Shown: positions 8,133 through 16,261 of the stretch, piece after piece
How the letters are laid out: each line of letters starts with the position of its first letter
Position numbering within the stretch: position 1 is the first letter of the stretch
NCBI RefSeq assembly: GCF_018069565.1
Contig: NZ_JAGPNL010000005.1
Coordinates: 186,001 to 250,000, forward strand
Origin: Streptomyces tagetis
Lineage (GTDB): Bacteria > Actinomycetota > Actinomycetes > Streptomycetales > Streptomycetaceae
Direction: 5' to 3'
Length of the DNA stretch: 64,000 bases
Notes under the pieces: model-generated
What the model was told of the DNA's origin: nothing
The model's input: the letters and a program-made list of their open reading frames with translations, nothing else
Database searches by the model: none
Made by a program: the position numbers and the translations under genes

Positions 8133-9272
8133 TCATCCCGTCACCTCACGGCAGGCGCGGTAGAAGTCGTGCCAGTCGTCGCGCTCGCGGACCACCGTCT
8201 CCAGGTACTCCTGCCAGACGACGCGGTCGGCGGCCGGATCGCGGACGACCGCGCCGAGCAGGCCCGCGGCGATGTCCCCGGCCCGCAGGACCCCGTCGCC
8301 GAAGTGGGCGGCCAGCGCCAGGCCGCCGGTCACCACGGAGATCGCCTCGGCCGTGGACAGCGTGCCGCTCGGCGATTTCAGCCGCGTCCGCCCGTCCGAG
8401 GTCACGCCGTCGCGCAGCTCGCGGAAGACGGTGACGACCCGGCGTATCTCGGCGAGCCCGTCGGTCCCGGCCGGCAGGTCGAGCGCGCGGCCGATCTGGT
8501 CGACCCGGCGGGCGACGATGGCGACCTCGGCCTCGGCGCTCTCCGGCAGCGGCAGCACCACCGTGTTGAAGCGGCGGCGCAGGGCGCTGGAGAGGTCGTT
8601 GACCCCGCGGTCGCGGTCGTTGGCCGTCGCTATCAGAGTGAAGCCGCGGACCGCCTGCACCTCCTCGCCCAGCTCCGGTATGGGCAGCGTCTTCTCCGAC
8701 AGGACGGTGATCAGGGCGTCCTGCACGTCCGCCGGGATGCGGGTCAGCTCCTCCACCCGCGCGGTCCGCCCCTCGGCCATGGCCCGCATGACCGGGCTCG
8801 GCACGAGCGCGTCCCGGCTGGGGCCGTGCGCGAGCAGCCGCGCGTAGTCCCAGCCGTAGCGGATGGCCTCCTCCGGGGTGCCGGCGGTGCCCTGCACGAG
8901 CAGCGTCGAGTCACCGCTGACCGCGGCGGCCAGATGCTCGGAGACCCAGGTCTTCGCCGTGCCCGGCACGCCGAGCAGGAGCAGGGCGCGGTCGGTGGCG
9001 AGCGTGGCGACGGCGACCTCGACGATGCGGCGCGGGCCCACGTACTTCGGGCTGATCACGGTGCCGTCGGCCAGGGTGCCGCCGAGCAGGTACGTCGCCA
9101 CCGCCCAGGGCGACAGCTTCCAGCGCGGCGGGCGCGGCCTCTCGTCCCGCGCGGCCAGTGCGGCGAGTTCGCCGGCGAAGGCGTCCTCGGCGTGTGGTCG
9201 CAGCACCTCGGCGCCGGGTGCGGCGCCCTCGTGGATCGGGTCGGCGGGCATCGGTTGCACAGACACGGACAT
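8133..9272 (-). CDS. MoxR-family AAA+ ATPase
   Basis: 379 residues starting MSVSVQPMPADP, with GGAGGGG just upstream. Walker A is GVPGTAKTW, the Walker B-like region is ARVEELTRIP, sensor 1 is IATANDRDRG and the arginine finger region is SSALRRRF. MoxR proteins are hexameric ATPases that remodel clients together with VWA proteins. The adjacent VWA and DUF5682 genes make this one unit. The promoter region is shared with the divergent SWIM gene and carries a TTGTCAGTG damage-type motif on this strand. The 14 extra codons available upstream lack a better ribosome site. Confidence 0.92.
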   Translation of the reverse strand: MSVSVQPMPADPIHEGAAPGAEVLRPHAEDAFAGELAALAARDERPRPPRWKLSPWAVATYLLGGTLADGTVISPKYVGPRRIVEVAVATLATDRALLLLGVPGTAKTWVSEHLAAAVSGDSTLLVQGTAGTPEEAIRYGWDYARLLAHGPSRDALVPSPVMRAMAEGRTARVEELTRIPADVQDALITVLSEKTLPIPELGEEVQAVRGFTLIATANDRDRGVNDLSSALRRRFNTVVLPLPESAEAEVAIVARRVDQIGRALDLPAGTDGLAEIRRVVTVFRELRDGVTSDGRTRLKSPSGTLSTAEAISVVTGGLALAAHFGDGVLRAGDIAAGLLGAVVRDPAADRVVWQEYLETVVRERDDWHDFYRACREVTG

Positions 9273-9316
9273 GGCCAGTCCCCCTCCAGCTCGGCCGGTT
9301 CGGTCGTGTGGCATCT

Positions 9317-9339
9317 ACCGTGCACCACCCCACTGACAA
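9317..9339 (-). promoter_or_regulatory. RecA-NDp-like promoter (PafBC-type) for moxR
   Basis: On the minus strand TTGTCAGTG (9339-9331) is followed after 8 bp by CACGGT, one mismatch from the TAnnnT -10 of the actinobacterial RecA-NDp motif. A TAGATG lies 4 bp further on and could act instead. It is the mirror image of the plus-strand site at 9376 and lies ~45 bp before the moxR start. Confidence 0.55.
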
Positions 9340-9375
9340 TCGCTCTGACCTGCGGAAACTCCCGCTCGGGGCGGA

Positions 9376-9398
9376 TTGTCAGTGGGTGGCTCTACCTT
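9376..9398 (+). promoter_or_regulatory. RecA-NDp-like promoter (PafBC-type) for the SWIM gene
   Basis: TTGTCAGTG (9376-9384), exactly 8 bp, then TACCTT (9393-9398). This is a full match to the RecA-independent DNA-damage promoter consensus TTGTCRGTG-N8-TAnnnT described in mycobacteria and Streptomyces. Initiation ~7 bp downstream would fall on the ATG at 9406, giving a leaderless mRNA. Confidence 0.75.
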
Positions 9399-9405
9399 CG
9401 GAGAC

Positions 9406-10761
9406 ATGACTGTGCCGGGGGTGCGCTGGACAGCCGACCAGGTGCTGGCACTGGCGCCTGACCCCGCGTCACGCGCGGCGGGGAGCAGGCTCGGTGTGGC
9501 CGGTCCGTGGTCGGGGACGGGGTGGAGCGAGGAGGGGGTGGTGTGGGGACGGTGCGAGGGGTCGGGCAGCGCGGAGTACCGGACGGCGGTGGAGCCGGCG
9601 GAGGCCGACGGACCGGCGTACCTGTGCGAGTGCCCGAGCCCGAGGGTCCCGTGCAAGCACGCTCTCGGCCTGCTGCTCTTGTGGGCCGGCGCGGGGGGCG
9701 CGGTGCCGAGGGGGGAGGTGCCGGAATGGGCGGCGCGGTGGCGGGCGGCCCGGCGGGAGCGCGCGCGGGGGAAGCGGACGGGGGGAGCCGCCGGTTCCGC
9801 GCCCCGGGGGGCCGATCCGGCGGCGGCCCGGCGGCGGGCGGAGCGCCGGGCCGGGCGGATCGACCAGGGTGCCGCGGAGCTGGAGCGGCGGCTGACCGAC
9901 CTGCTGCGCGGCGGGCTCGCGGGCGCCCGCCGGGCCGGATACGGGATGTGGGAGGAGACGGCGGCCCGCATGGTCGACGCCCAGGCCCCCGGACTGGCGG
10001 CGCGGGTGCGGGAGTTGGGGGCGATACCGGGCTCGGGCCCGGAGTGGCCGGGGAAGCTGCTGGAGGAGTGCGCGCTGCTGCACCTGCTCGGGCGGGGCTG
10101 GCTCGGACGCGAGCGGCTGCCTCCGGAACTGGCGGCGGTGGTCCGCACCCGCGTCGGGCTGACCGCGCCGCCAGGCGGACCGCCGCTCAGGGACCGCTGG
10201 CTGGTCCTCGCCCGGTACGACACGGCCGACCCCCGGCTGACGACCCGTCGCACCTGGCTGTACGGCACGGCGTCGCACCGCACCGCGCTGCTCCTCTCCT
10301 ACGGCGCCGCCGGACGCGCCCCGGAGCCGGACCTGCCGGTGGGTCTGGCGCTGGACGCGGAGGTGTCGGCGTACGACGGTGCGGGCGGGCAGCGCGTCGC
10401 GCTGGGCGAGCGGTTCGCGCCGCCGGTCCCGGACCCGGCACGCCCGCCGGGAGTGACGGTGACCCGGGCCGCCGCCCGGTACGGCGAGGCCGTGCGCGCC
10501 GATCCGTGGCTGGAGTCGGTCGCGGTGACGCTGAAGGCGGTCGTTCCACAGCCGGCCGGTGAAACGTGGCAGGTGGCGGACGCCGCCGAGGACACGGCGC
10601 TGCCGCTGACCGCGCGGGCCCGTGACCGGCCGGGGCTGTGGCGGCTGGCGGCGGTGTCGGGCGGGCGGCCGGTCCGGGTCTTCGGCGAGTGCGGGCACCG
10701 GGGCTTCACTCCGCTCGCGGTCTGGCCGGACGGACCGGGCCCGGTGGTGCCCCTGTGCTGA
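9406..10761 (+). CDS. SWIM zinc-finger domain protein
   Basis: 451 residues. A SWIM finger lies near residues 65-90: CECPSPRVPCKHALGLLLL, i.e. C-x-C-x(n)-C-x-H. SWIM fingers bind zinc and mediate nucleic-acid or protein contacts. The remainder is Arg-rich then globular without a motif I recognise. The ATG at 9406 is preferred over in-frame GTG 9376 because 9376 lies inside the -35 motif of the promoter. It is first in an operon with the DUF5691 gene and divergent from moxR, so it belongs to the same functional locus. Its damage-type promoter suggests induction by DNA damage. Confidence 0.88.
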   Translation: MTVPGVRWTADQVLALAPDPASRAAGSRLGVAGPWSGTGWSEEGVVWGRCEGSGSAEYRTAVEPAEADGPAYLCECPSPRVPCKHALGLLLLWAGAGGAVPRGEVPEWAARWRAARRERARGKRTGGAAGSAPRGADPAAARRRAERRAGRIDQGAAELERRLTDLLRGGLAGARRAGYGMWEETAARMVDAQAPGLAARVRELGAIPGSGPEWPGKLLEECALLHLLGRGWLGRERLPPELAAVVRTRVGLTAPPGGPPLRDRWLVLARYDTADPRLTTRRTWLYGTASHRTALLLSYGAAGRAPEPDLPVGLALDAEVSAYDGAGGQRVALGERFAPPVPDPARPPGVTVTRAAARYGEAVRADPWLESVAVTLKAVVPQPAGETWQVADAAEDTALPLTARARDRPGLWRLAAVSGGRPVRVFGECGHRGFTPLAVWPDGPGPVVPLC

Positions 10762-10786
10762 CGTGCGTCCCACCCGTCCTCCCCTT

Positions 10787-10836
10787 CTCTTGCGCAGTCG
10801 TGCTGTGAAAGCTCTTGCGCAGTCGCGTTGTGAAAG
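10787..10836 (+). repeat. 25-bp tandem duplication just before the DUF5691 ribosome site
   Basis: Two adjacent 25-bp copies beginning CTCTTGCGCAGTCG and ending GTGAAAG (10787-10811 and 10812-10836) differ at two positions. The second copy runs into the GGAG ribosome-binding site of the next gene. Confidence 0.85.
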
Positions 10837-10843
10837 GAGCGTC

Positions 10844-12553
10844 ATGAGCGAGGCCACCGCCGTGGAAGCGGGCGGGCCGGGAAGCTGGGACGACCTCGTC
10901 GCCGCGGCCCTGCTCGGCACCGACCGGCGTCCGCCACCGGGTCACACGGCAGATCACACGGCAGGTCACCCGGCGGGTCACGCGGCCGGCCGGGCGGCGG
11001 CCCGCGACGCGCCGACGGCGCTGCTGGACGCGGCGGCCGTGGCGACCGTCCGCCGCCGCGCCGGACTGGCCCCGGCCCGTGCGGCCGACCGCCCGAGCCC
11101 GGCCCCGGAGGACCCCCGGCCACCGCTGCCGGAGGCCGCCGCCCGCCGGTTGACGACGCTGCTCGCCGACCGGGCCGGCCTGGCCGCCGGCGGGCGCCGG
11201 GGCGCCGCGCCCGACCTGATGGAACTGCTGCCCCAGTGGCTGGCCACGGCCAACGCCCGTGGGTACACCGCGCTGTCCGCGGCCCTGCCCGCCCTGCTGG
11301 ACGCGGCCCGTGCCCGTACCGACCTGCGCACGGCGGTGCTGGCCTTCGCCGGGCCGCGCGCCCTGTGGCTGGCCCGGTGGAACCCGGACTGGCGCTTCGC
11401 CCTGCGCACGGCGGGCGGGGCCGGTCCGGCGCTCACCGGCCCCTCGCTCACCGGCCCCGAGGCGGCGGCGCGGCTGTGGCGGGAGGGGCTGTTCGCGGAG
11501 CGCGTGGCACTGCTGGGCTCGCTGCGCGCCGCCGACCCGGCCGCAGCCCGGGACCTGCTCGTCTCGACCTGGGCGACGGAGCGGGCCGAGGACCGGCTGA
11601 TGTTCCTCGACTCGCTGCGGACGGGGCTGGGACCGGCCGACGAGCCCTTCCTCGAAGAGGCGCTGTCCGACCGCAGCCGTACGGTGCGGGCGACTGCGGC
11701 GGAGCTGCTGTCGACGCTGCCGGGGTCGGCGCTCGCCGCGCGGATGGGCCGGCGGGCCCTGTCCTGCGTCTCACTGGACCTCGCCCGCGACCCGGCGACG
11801 ATCACCGTGGAGGCGCCGTACGCGTGCGACGCCGGGATGGAGCGCGACGGCGTCGCGGCCAGGGCTCCCGCCGGTCGCGGCGAACGGTCCTGGTGGCTCG
11901 GCCAGGTGGTGGAGGCGGCGCCGCTCGCGCTCTGGTCCGCGCGGCTCGGGGGCCGCACCCCGGCGGAGATCGTCGCCCTGCCGGTGACGGACGGCTGGCG
12001 GGACGACCTGCACGCGGCCTGGTGCCGGGCGGCGATACGCCGGCGGGACGCCGAGTGGGCGGCGGCACTGCTGGGGGCGCCGACCGCGCCCGGGGTGGGC
12101 GGTCCGGGCGGTCCGGGCGTGGTGTCGCCGGCCGAGCGGTCCCGGCTGCTCGGCACGATGGGAGCGGAGGAGCGGGCCGCCTGGGTCGCCGGGTTCATCG
12201 CGGGGCACGGGCTGTCCGAGGCGTTCCAACTGCTCGTCGTCTGCGGGGTGCCGTGGGCCCCGGTGCTGGGGCGGTCGGTGATCGACGCGCTGGACATCGC
12301 CCGGGACGCCGGGAGCTATCCGTGGAGTTTCAGCGGCGTGATGGGCCTGGCCGAACGGTGCCTCGACCCCGCGGAGGCGGTCCGGCTCGACGCCCTGCTG
12401 GCGCCGCCCGACGAACGGGAGGACGCGTCGCCGGGGGCGGCGGGGTACTGGGCGGAGGCGTTCCGGCGGCTGGTCACGACCCTGCGCCTACGGGCCGCGA
12501 TGGCCGCGGAACTGGGCGCCACCACCCCGGACCCGCCCCCGACGGCGGCCTGA
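10844..12553 (+). CDS. DUF5691 family protein
   Basis: 569 residues starting MSEATAVEAGGPGSWDDL, preceded by AAAGGAG at ideal spacing. An Ala/Leu-rich, all-helical, HEAT-like protein: e.g. EEALSDRSRTVRATAAELLS looks like one helical repeat. It has conserved aromatic stretches such as GSYPWSFSGVMGLAERCL. A His/Thr-Ala-Gly repeat (HTADHTAGHPAGHAAG) lies near residue 35. Function unknown. It is 82 bp downstream of the SWIM gene and probably co-transcribed with it. The SWIM-DUF5691 pair next to MoxR-DUF5682-VWA suggests a scaffold or client-binding role, which is inference. Confidence 0.82.
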   Translation: MSEATAVEAGGPGSWDDLVAAALLGTDRRPPPGHTADHTAGHPAGHAAGRAAARDAPTALLDAAAVATVRRRAGLAPARAADRPSPAPEDPRPPLPEAAARRLTTLLADRAGLAAGGRRGAAPDLMELLPQWLATANARGYTALSAALPALLDAARARTDLRTAVLAFAGPRALWLARWNPDWRFALRTAGGAGPALTGPSLTGPEAAARLWREGLFAERVALLGSLRAADPAAARDLLVSTWATERAEDRLMFLDSLRTGLGPADEPFLEEALSDRSRTVRATAAELLSTLPGSALAARMGRRALSCVSLDLARDPATITVEAPYACDAGMERDGVAARAPAGRGERSWWLGQVVEAAPLALWSARLGGRTPAEIVALPVTDGWRDDLHAAWCRAAIRRRDAEWAAALLGAPTAPGVGGPGGPGVVSPAERSRLLGTMGAEERAAWVAGFIAGHGLSEAFQLLVVCGVPWAPVLGRSVIDALDIARDAGSYPWSFSGVMGLAERCLDPAEAVRLDALLAPPDEREDASPGAAGYWAEAFRRLVTTLRLRAAMAAELGATTPDPPPTAA

Positions 12554-12822
12554 CGCCGGGCGCGGTACGGCGGTACGGAGGGCATGCGGGTACGGGGGGG
12601 CGGGTACGGAGGGGGTGCGGGTACGGAGGGGGGTGCGATACGGGGGCGGTACGACGAGGCGCGGGCAGCCATCGGGACCGTACGGCCGGGGCGGGCAGGG
12701 TCAGCACATGCGGGGGCCCCTCATCCCCGTGCGCTGGGCTCACCTGGGGTGCCCCGGCGCGTCGGCCGTCGGTCGCCGACGAGGCGGGTGGCTTCGCGCC
12801 GGAGCCACCGACAGGGGCCGGC

Positions 12823-13662
12823 TCAGTTCTGGCAGTCACAGCCTGACGTCGCCTTCGCCTCGCCGGCGGCGGCGTTGCCATCCGCGTTGCCGGTCGTGGT
12901 GCCGACCGTGGTCGCGGGCTTGGTGGCGTGGACGATGGCGGAGTGCATGCCGTCGGCGACCGCGTGGGTGGGGGTGATCCGGATGTCGGTGAATCCGGCG
13001 GTCTCCAGGCCCTGGCGGTATTCGGCGAAGGAGAGGGCACCGGCGATGCAGCCGACGTAGTCGCCCCGTTCGGCCCGCTGCCCGGTGGTGAGCGTGTCGT
13101 CGGCGACGACGTCGGAGACACCGATCCGGCCGCCGGGCCTGAGGACGCGGAAGGTCTCGGCGAAGACCGCGGGCTTGTCGGTGGACAGGTTGATCACGCA
13201 GTTGGAGATGACGACGTCGATCGTCGTGGCGGGCAGCGGGATGGCTTCGACGGCGCCCTTGAGGAACTCGACGTTCGTGGCGCCGGCCTTCTCGGCGTTG
13301 GCCAGGGCCAGGGCGAGCATCTCCTCGGTCATGTCCAGGCCGTATGCCTTGCCGGTGGGGCCGACGCGGCGGGCGGACAGCAGGACGTCGATGCCGCCGC
13401 CGGAGCCGAGGTCCAGGACCCACTCGCCCTCACGCAGGTCGGCGACGACGGCCGGGTTGCCGCAGCCCAGGGAGGCGGCGACGGCCTCGGCGGGCAGCTC
13501 GTCGCGGTCGGCGGCGGCGTAGAGGGTGGAGCCGAAGTTCTCGTCGACCTCGATGGCCCGCGGTCCGCAGCAGGCGGTGCCGCCTTGGGTGACCTGGAGG
13601 GCGGCTGCGGCATAGCGGCGGCGGACGGTCTCGCGCAGGTCGGTGTTCTGCTCGCTCGTCAC
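12823..13662 (-). CDS. arsM: Arsenite methyltransferase
   Basis: 279-residue SAM-dependent methyltransferase that turns arsenite into methylated, partly volatile arsenicals. Motif I is VLDLGSGGGIDVLLSA. The cysteines expected to hold As(III) are present: C31-C32 (GTACCGP), C67 (SLGCGNP), C155 (ISNCVINLS) and C205 (YVGCIAGAL). The protein ends in a Cys-rich GCDCQN. Start GTG at 13662 has GAGGAG five bases upstream; the longer open frame has no such site. It is divergent from arsR-acr3-arsC and shares the operator region, so it is probably ArsR-controlled. Confidence 0.92.
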   Translation of the reverse strand: MTSEQNTDLRETVRRRYAAAALQVTQGGTACCGPRAIEVDENFGSTLYAAADRDELPAEAVAASLGCGNPAVVADLREGEWVLDLGSGGGIDVLLSARRVGPTGKAYGLDMTEEMLALALANAEKAGATNVEFLKGAVEAIPLPATTIDVVISNCVINLSTDKPAVFAETFRVLRPGGRIGVSDVVADDTLTTGQRAERGDYVGCIAGALSFAEYRQGLETAGFTDIRITPTHAVADGMHSAIVHATKPATTVGTTTGNADGNAAAGEAKATSGCDCQN

Positions 13663-13703
13663 GGTGACTCCTCGTGGGGGTCCGGGCACGACCCGGGCCG
13701 GGC

Positions 13704-13725
13704 TGCATTGACCTTCTTCAATGCA
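13704..13725. promoter_or_regulatory. ArsR operator
   Basis: Perfect inverted repeat TGCATTGA-N6-TCAATGCA in the divergent arsM-arsR gap. ATTGA/TCAAT half-sites are typical of ArsR-family operators. It lies ~40 bp from either gene and can repress both. Confidence 0.8.
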
Positions 13726-13763
13726 ACCTTGCGCCTTGGTTCGAGAAACGTCAATATAGAAGC

Positions 13764-14195
13764 ATGTCGAAACAAGAGCTGGTGGTGCTCGGCCGGGACG
13801 GTGCCGAGGGGTGCTGCCCGACGCTGCTGAGCGCACCCATGGACGAGGGCCAGGCCGTCGAGCTGGCCAAGGTGTTCAAGGCCCTGGGCGACCCGGCGCG
13901 GATCAGGCTGCTGTCGATGATCGCCTCGCGGGCGGGCGGGGAAATCTGCGTCTGCGACCTGACCCCGGCCTTCGACCTGTCGCAGCCGACGATCTCCCAT
14001 CACCTCAAGCTGCTGAAGCAGGCCGGTCTGATCACCTCCGAGCGCCGGGGAACGTGGGTGTATTACCGGCTGGTGCCGGAAACGACGGACCGGCTCGCCG
14101 CGATCCTGACGCGCCCCGACAGCCCGGAGGCCCAGCCCCCTCAGTCCCTTCAGCCCCCTCAGCCCCTCGACGAGCCCACCGGGGCCGCTTCGTGA
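13764..14195 (+). CDS. arsR: ArsR-family arsenic-responsive repressor
   Basis: 143-residue winged-helix repressor. The alpha-3 metal site is EICVCDLT (C62, C64), the classic As(III) thiolate pair, with a further CC at residues 17-18. Recognition helix region: DLSQPTISHHLKLLKQAGLI. The start at 13764 follows the operator region directly; the in-frame upstream extension runs through the operator and is rejected. The stop overlaps the GTG of acr3 (GTGA), so arsR, acr3 and arsC form one operon induced by arsenite. The C-terminal tail is a Pro/Gln repeat. Confidence 0.94.
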   Translation: MSKQELVVLGRDGAEGCCPTLLSAPMDEGQAVELAKVFKALGDPARIRLLSMIASRAGGEICVCDLTPAFDLSQPTISHHLKLLKQAGLITSERRGTWVYYRLVPETTDRLAAILTRPDSPEAQPPQSLQPPQPLDEPTGAAS

Positions 14196-15364
14196 GCGAG
14201 ACGGCCACCGCCGCGACCGGCTCGGTGGCCGGACGGCTGTCGCTGGTGGACCGGTTCCTCACCGTGTGGCTCCTCGCGGCGATGGCCGTCGGCCTCGGGC
14301 TCGGCCGCCTGGTCCCGGGGCTGGGGGACGCGCTCGCGAAGATCACCGTCACCGGGGTCTCGTTGCCGATCGCGCTGGGGCTGCTGGTGATGATGTATCC
14401 GGTCCTGGCGAAGGTCCGCTACGACCGCCTGGACACCGTCACCCGCGACAAGCGCCTGCTGATCCCGTCCCTGGTCATCAACTGGGTGCTCGGCCCGGCC
14501 GTCATGTTCGCCCTCGCCTGGATCTTCCTGCCGGACCTGCCGGAGTACCGGACCGGACTGATCATCGTCGGGCTGGCCCGCTGCATCGCCATGGTCATCA
14601 TCTGGAACGACCTGGCCCGCGGCGACCGCGAGGCCGCCGCGGTCCTCGTCGCCCTGAACTCCGTGTTCCAGGTGGTCGCGTTCTCCGTGCTGGGCTGGTT
14701 CTACCTGTCCGTCCTGCCCGGCCTGCTCGGCCTCGGCCAGACCGCCTTGGACATCTCGGTGTGGGAGATCGCCCGCAGCGTGCTGGTCTTCCTCGGCATC
14801 CCGCTCGCCGCCGGGTTCCTGACCCGCCGCATCGGCGAGAGGGCCAAGGGACGCTCCTGGTACGAGACGAAGCTGATCCCCCGCATCGGCCCCTTCGCCC
14901 TGTACGGGCTGCTGTTCACGATCGTCGTACTGTTCGCCCTCCAGGGCGATGCGATCACCTCCCGGCCGCTGGACGTCGTACGGATCGCGCTGCCGCTGCT
15001 GGTGTACTTCGCCGTGATGTGGGCCGGTTCCATGGCCCTGGGCAAGGCCGTCGGCCTGGACTATCCCAGGGCGACGACGCTGGCGTTCACCGCCGCGGGC
15101 AACAACTTCGAGCTGGCCATCGCCGTGGCCATCGCGACCTTCGGCGCGACCTCCGGGCAGGCCCTCGCGGGGGTCGTCGGCCCGCTCATCGAGGTGCCCG
15201 TGCTGATCGGCCTGGTCTCCGTCGCCCTCGCCGCCCGCCGCTTCTTCCCCGACACCCCTGACACCCCCGGCACCGCTGACATCTCTGACACCCCCGGCAC
15301 CCCCGGCACCCCTGACCTCGCGGCCCGTCCGGCCGCCGCCCCGGAAGGCCCCGCCCGTGCCTGA
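14192..15364 (+). CDS. acr3: Arsenite efflux transporter, ACR3 family
   Basis: 390-residue membrane protein with about ten hydrophobic segments. The ACR3 signature is present: GLARCIAMVIIWNDLA, holding the conserved Cys used in arsenite transport, and AAGNNFELAIAVAIA. It exports As(OH)3 across the cytoplasmic membrane. GTG start at 14192 overlaps the arsR stop. The last ~45 residues are a low-complexity Thr/Pro/Asp tail (DTPDTPGTADISDTPGTPG) encoded by short tandem repeats, longer than in most homologues. The 3' end overlaps arsC by 8 bp. Confidence 0.95.
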   Translation: MSETATAATGSVAGRLSLVDRFLTVWLLAAMAVGLGLGRLVPGLGDALAKITVTGVSLPIALGLLVMMYPVLAKVRYDRLDTVTRDKRLLIPSLVINWVLGPAVMFALAWIFLPDLPEYRTGLIIVGLARCIAMVIIWNDLARGDREAAAVLVALNSVFQVVAFSVLGWFYLSVLPGLLGLGQTALDISVWEIARSVLVFLGIPLAAGFLTRRIGERAKGRSWYETKLIPRIGPFALYGLLFTIVVLFALQGDAITSRPLDVVRIALPLLVYFAVMWAGSMALGKAVGLDYPRATTLAFTAAGNNFELAIAVAIATFGATSGQALAGVVGPLIEVPVLIGLVSVALAARRFFPDTPDTPGTADISDTPGTPGTPDLAARPAAAPEGPARA

Positions 15365-15776
15365 CCCCGTCCCGAAGCCCTCGGTACTGTTCGTGTGCGT
15401 CCACAACGCCGGACGCTCGCAGATGGCCGCCGCCTTCCTCACCCACCTCGGGCGGGGCCGCGTCACCGTCCGTTCGGCCGGCTCCGCCCCGGCCGGCGCC
15501 GTGAACCCGGCCGTCGTCGAGGCGATGGCCGAGGCGGGCGTCGACATCTCCGCCGAGATCCCCAAGGTGCTGACCACCGAGGCGGTGCGGACGTCCGATG
15601 TGGTGATCACCATGGGCTGCGGCGACGCCTGCCCGGTCTTCCCCGGCAAGAAGTACCTCGACTGGGCACTCGACGACCCGGCCGGACAGGGCATCGAAGC
15701 CGTCCGGCCGATCCGCGACGAGATCGAGGCCCGTGTCCGCGGCCTGCTCGCCGCACTCGCGCCCGAGGACGCCTGA
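15357..15776 (+). CDS. arsC: Arsenate reductase, low-molecular-weight phosphatase type
   Basis: 139 residues. The C-x5-R P-loop CVHNAGRS (C14, R20) starts a fold shared with low-molecular-weight tyrosine phosphatases. Further cysteines lie in MGCGDACPVFPG, as needed for the disulfide cascade. It reduces arsenate to arsenite, which Acr3 exports or ArsM methylates. GTG start at 15357 lies within the last codons of acr3, implying coupled translation. It closes the operon. Confidence 0.95.
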   Translation: MPDPVPKPSVLFVCVHNAGRSQMAAAFLTHLGRGRVTVRSAGSAPAGAVNPAVVEAMAEAGVDISAEIPKVLTTEAVRTSDVVITMGCGDACPVFPGKKYLDWALDDPAGQGIEAVRPIRDEIEARVRGLLAALAPEDA

Positions 15777-15789
15777 CCCCAGGACACGG

Positions 15790-15817
15790 GGCCGCCGACG
15801 AGAGTGCGCAGGCGGCC
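15790..15817. terminator. Possible terminator between arsC and icmB
   Basis: GGCCGCC (15790-15796) and GGCGGCC (15811-15817) can pair around a 14-nt loop between the two convergent genes. The stem is short, so confidence is moderate. Confidence 0.4.
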
Positions 15818-15841
15818 AAGGAGGGAAGCGGCCCGGCGAGA

Positions 15842-16261
15842 TCAGGTCCGCTGGGCCGGTTCCCGGACCGCCGCCCGGACCCAGTCCACGATGGAGGCCG
15901 TGGTCGCGCCAGGAGTGAAGATCGCCGCGACGCCCTTCTCCTTCAGCGGGGCGATGTCCGCCTCCGGGATGATCCCGCCGCCGAAGACGAGGATGTCCGC
16001 CGCGTCGCGCTCCCGCAGCAGGTCGATCACGGCGGCGAAGAGCGTGTTGTGGGCGCCGGAGAGGATGGAGAGCCCGATCGCGTCGGCGTCCTCCTGGATC
16101 GCGGTGTCCACGATCTGCTCGGGAGTCTGGTGGAGCCCGGTGTAGATGACCTCCATACCGGCGTCGCGCAGCGCCCGCGCGATCACCTTGGCCCCGCGGT
16201 CGTGACCGTCGAGCCCCGGCTTGGCCACCACCACGCGGATCGGACCGGCTGCCACACCCAT
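15842..16261 (-). CDS. icmB: Isobutyryl/methylmalonyl-CoA mutase small (B12-binding) subunit
   Basis: 139-residue cobalamin-binding protein. The B12 signature D-x-H-x-x-G is GLDGHDRGAKVIARAL; the base-binding GLSILSGAH and nucleotide-tail GGGIIPEADI motifs follow. IcmB pairs with a separately encoded large subunit (IcmA) to interconvert isobutyryl- and n-butyryl-CoA, linking valine catabolism to polyketide precursors. No large subunit is present here; in Streptomyces the two genes are known to be unlinked. The start at 16261 is favoured by GGAGG five bases upstream; an ATG 12 bp earlier would destroy that site. Confidence 0.9.
   Translation of the reverse strand: MGVAAGPIRVVVAKPGLDGHDRGAKVIARALRDAGMEVIYTGLHQTPEQIVDTAIQEDADAIGLSILSGAHNTLFAAVIDLLRERDAADILVFGGGIIPEADIAPLKEKGVAAIFTPGATTASIVDWVRAAVREPAQRT

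Noticed and set aside
5328..9461. A 1377-codon open frame on the plus strand opposite the moxR-DUF5682-VWA genes.
   Set aside because: Its Arg/Gly/Pro-rich product has no domain or ribosome site and is the antisense shadow of strongly supported genes, as expected from high GC.
13175..13183. TTGTCGGTG on the plus strand inside arsM.
   Set aside because: It is within a coding region, is followed by GATCAC at the -10 position, and no gene starts downstream on that strand.
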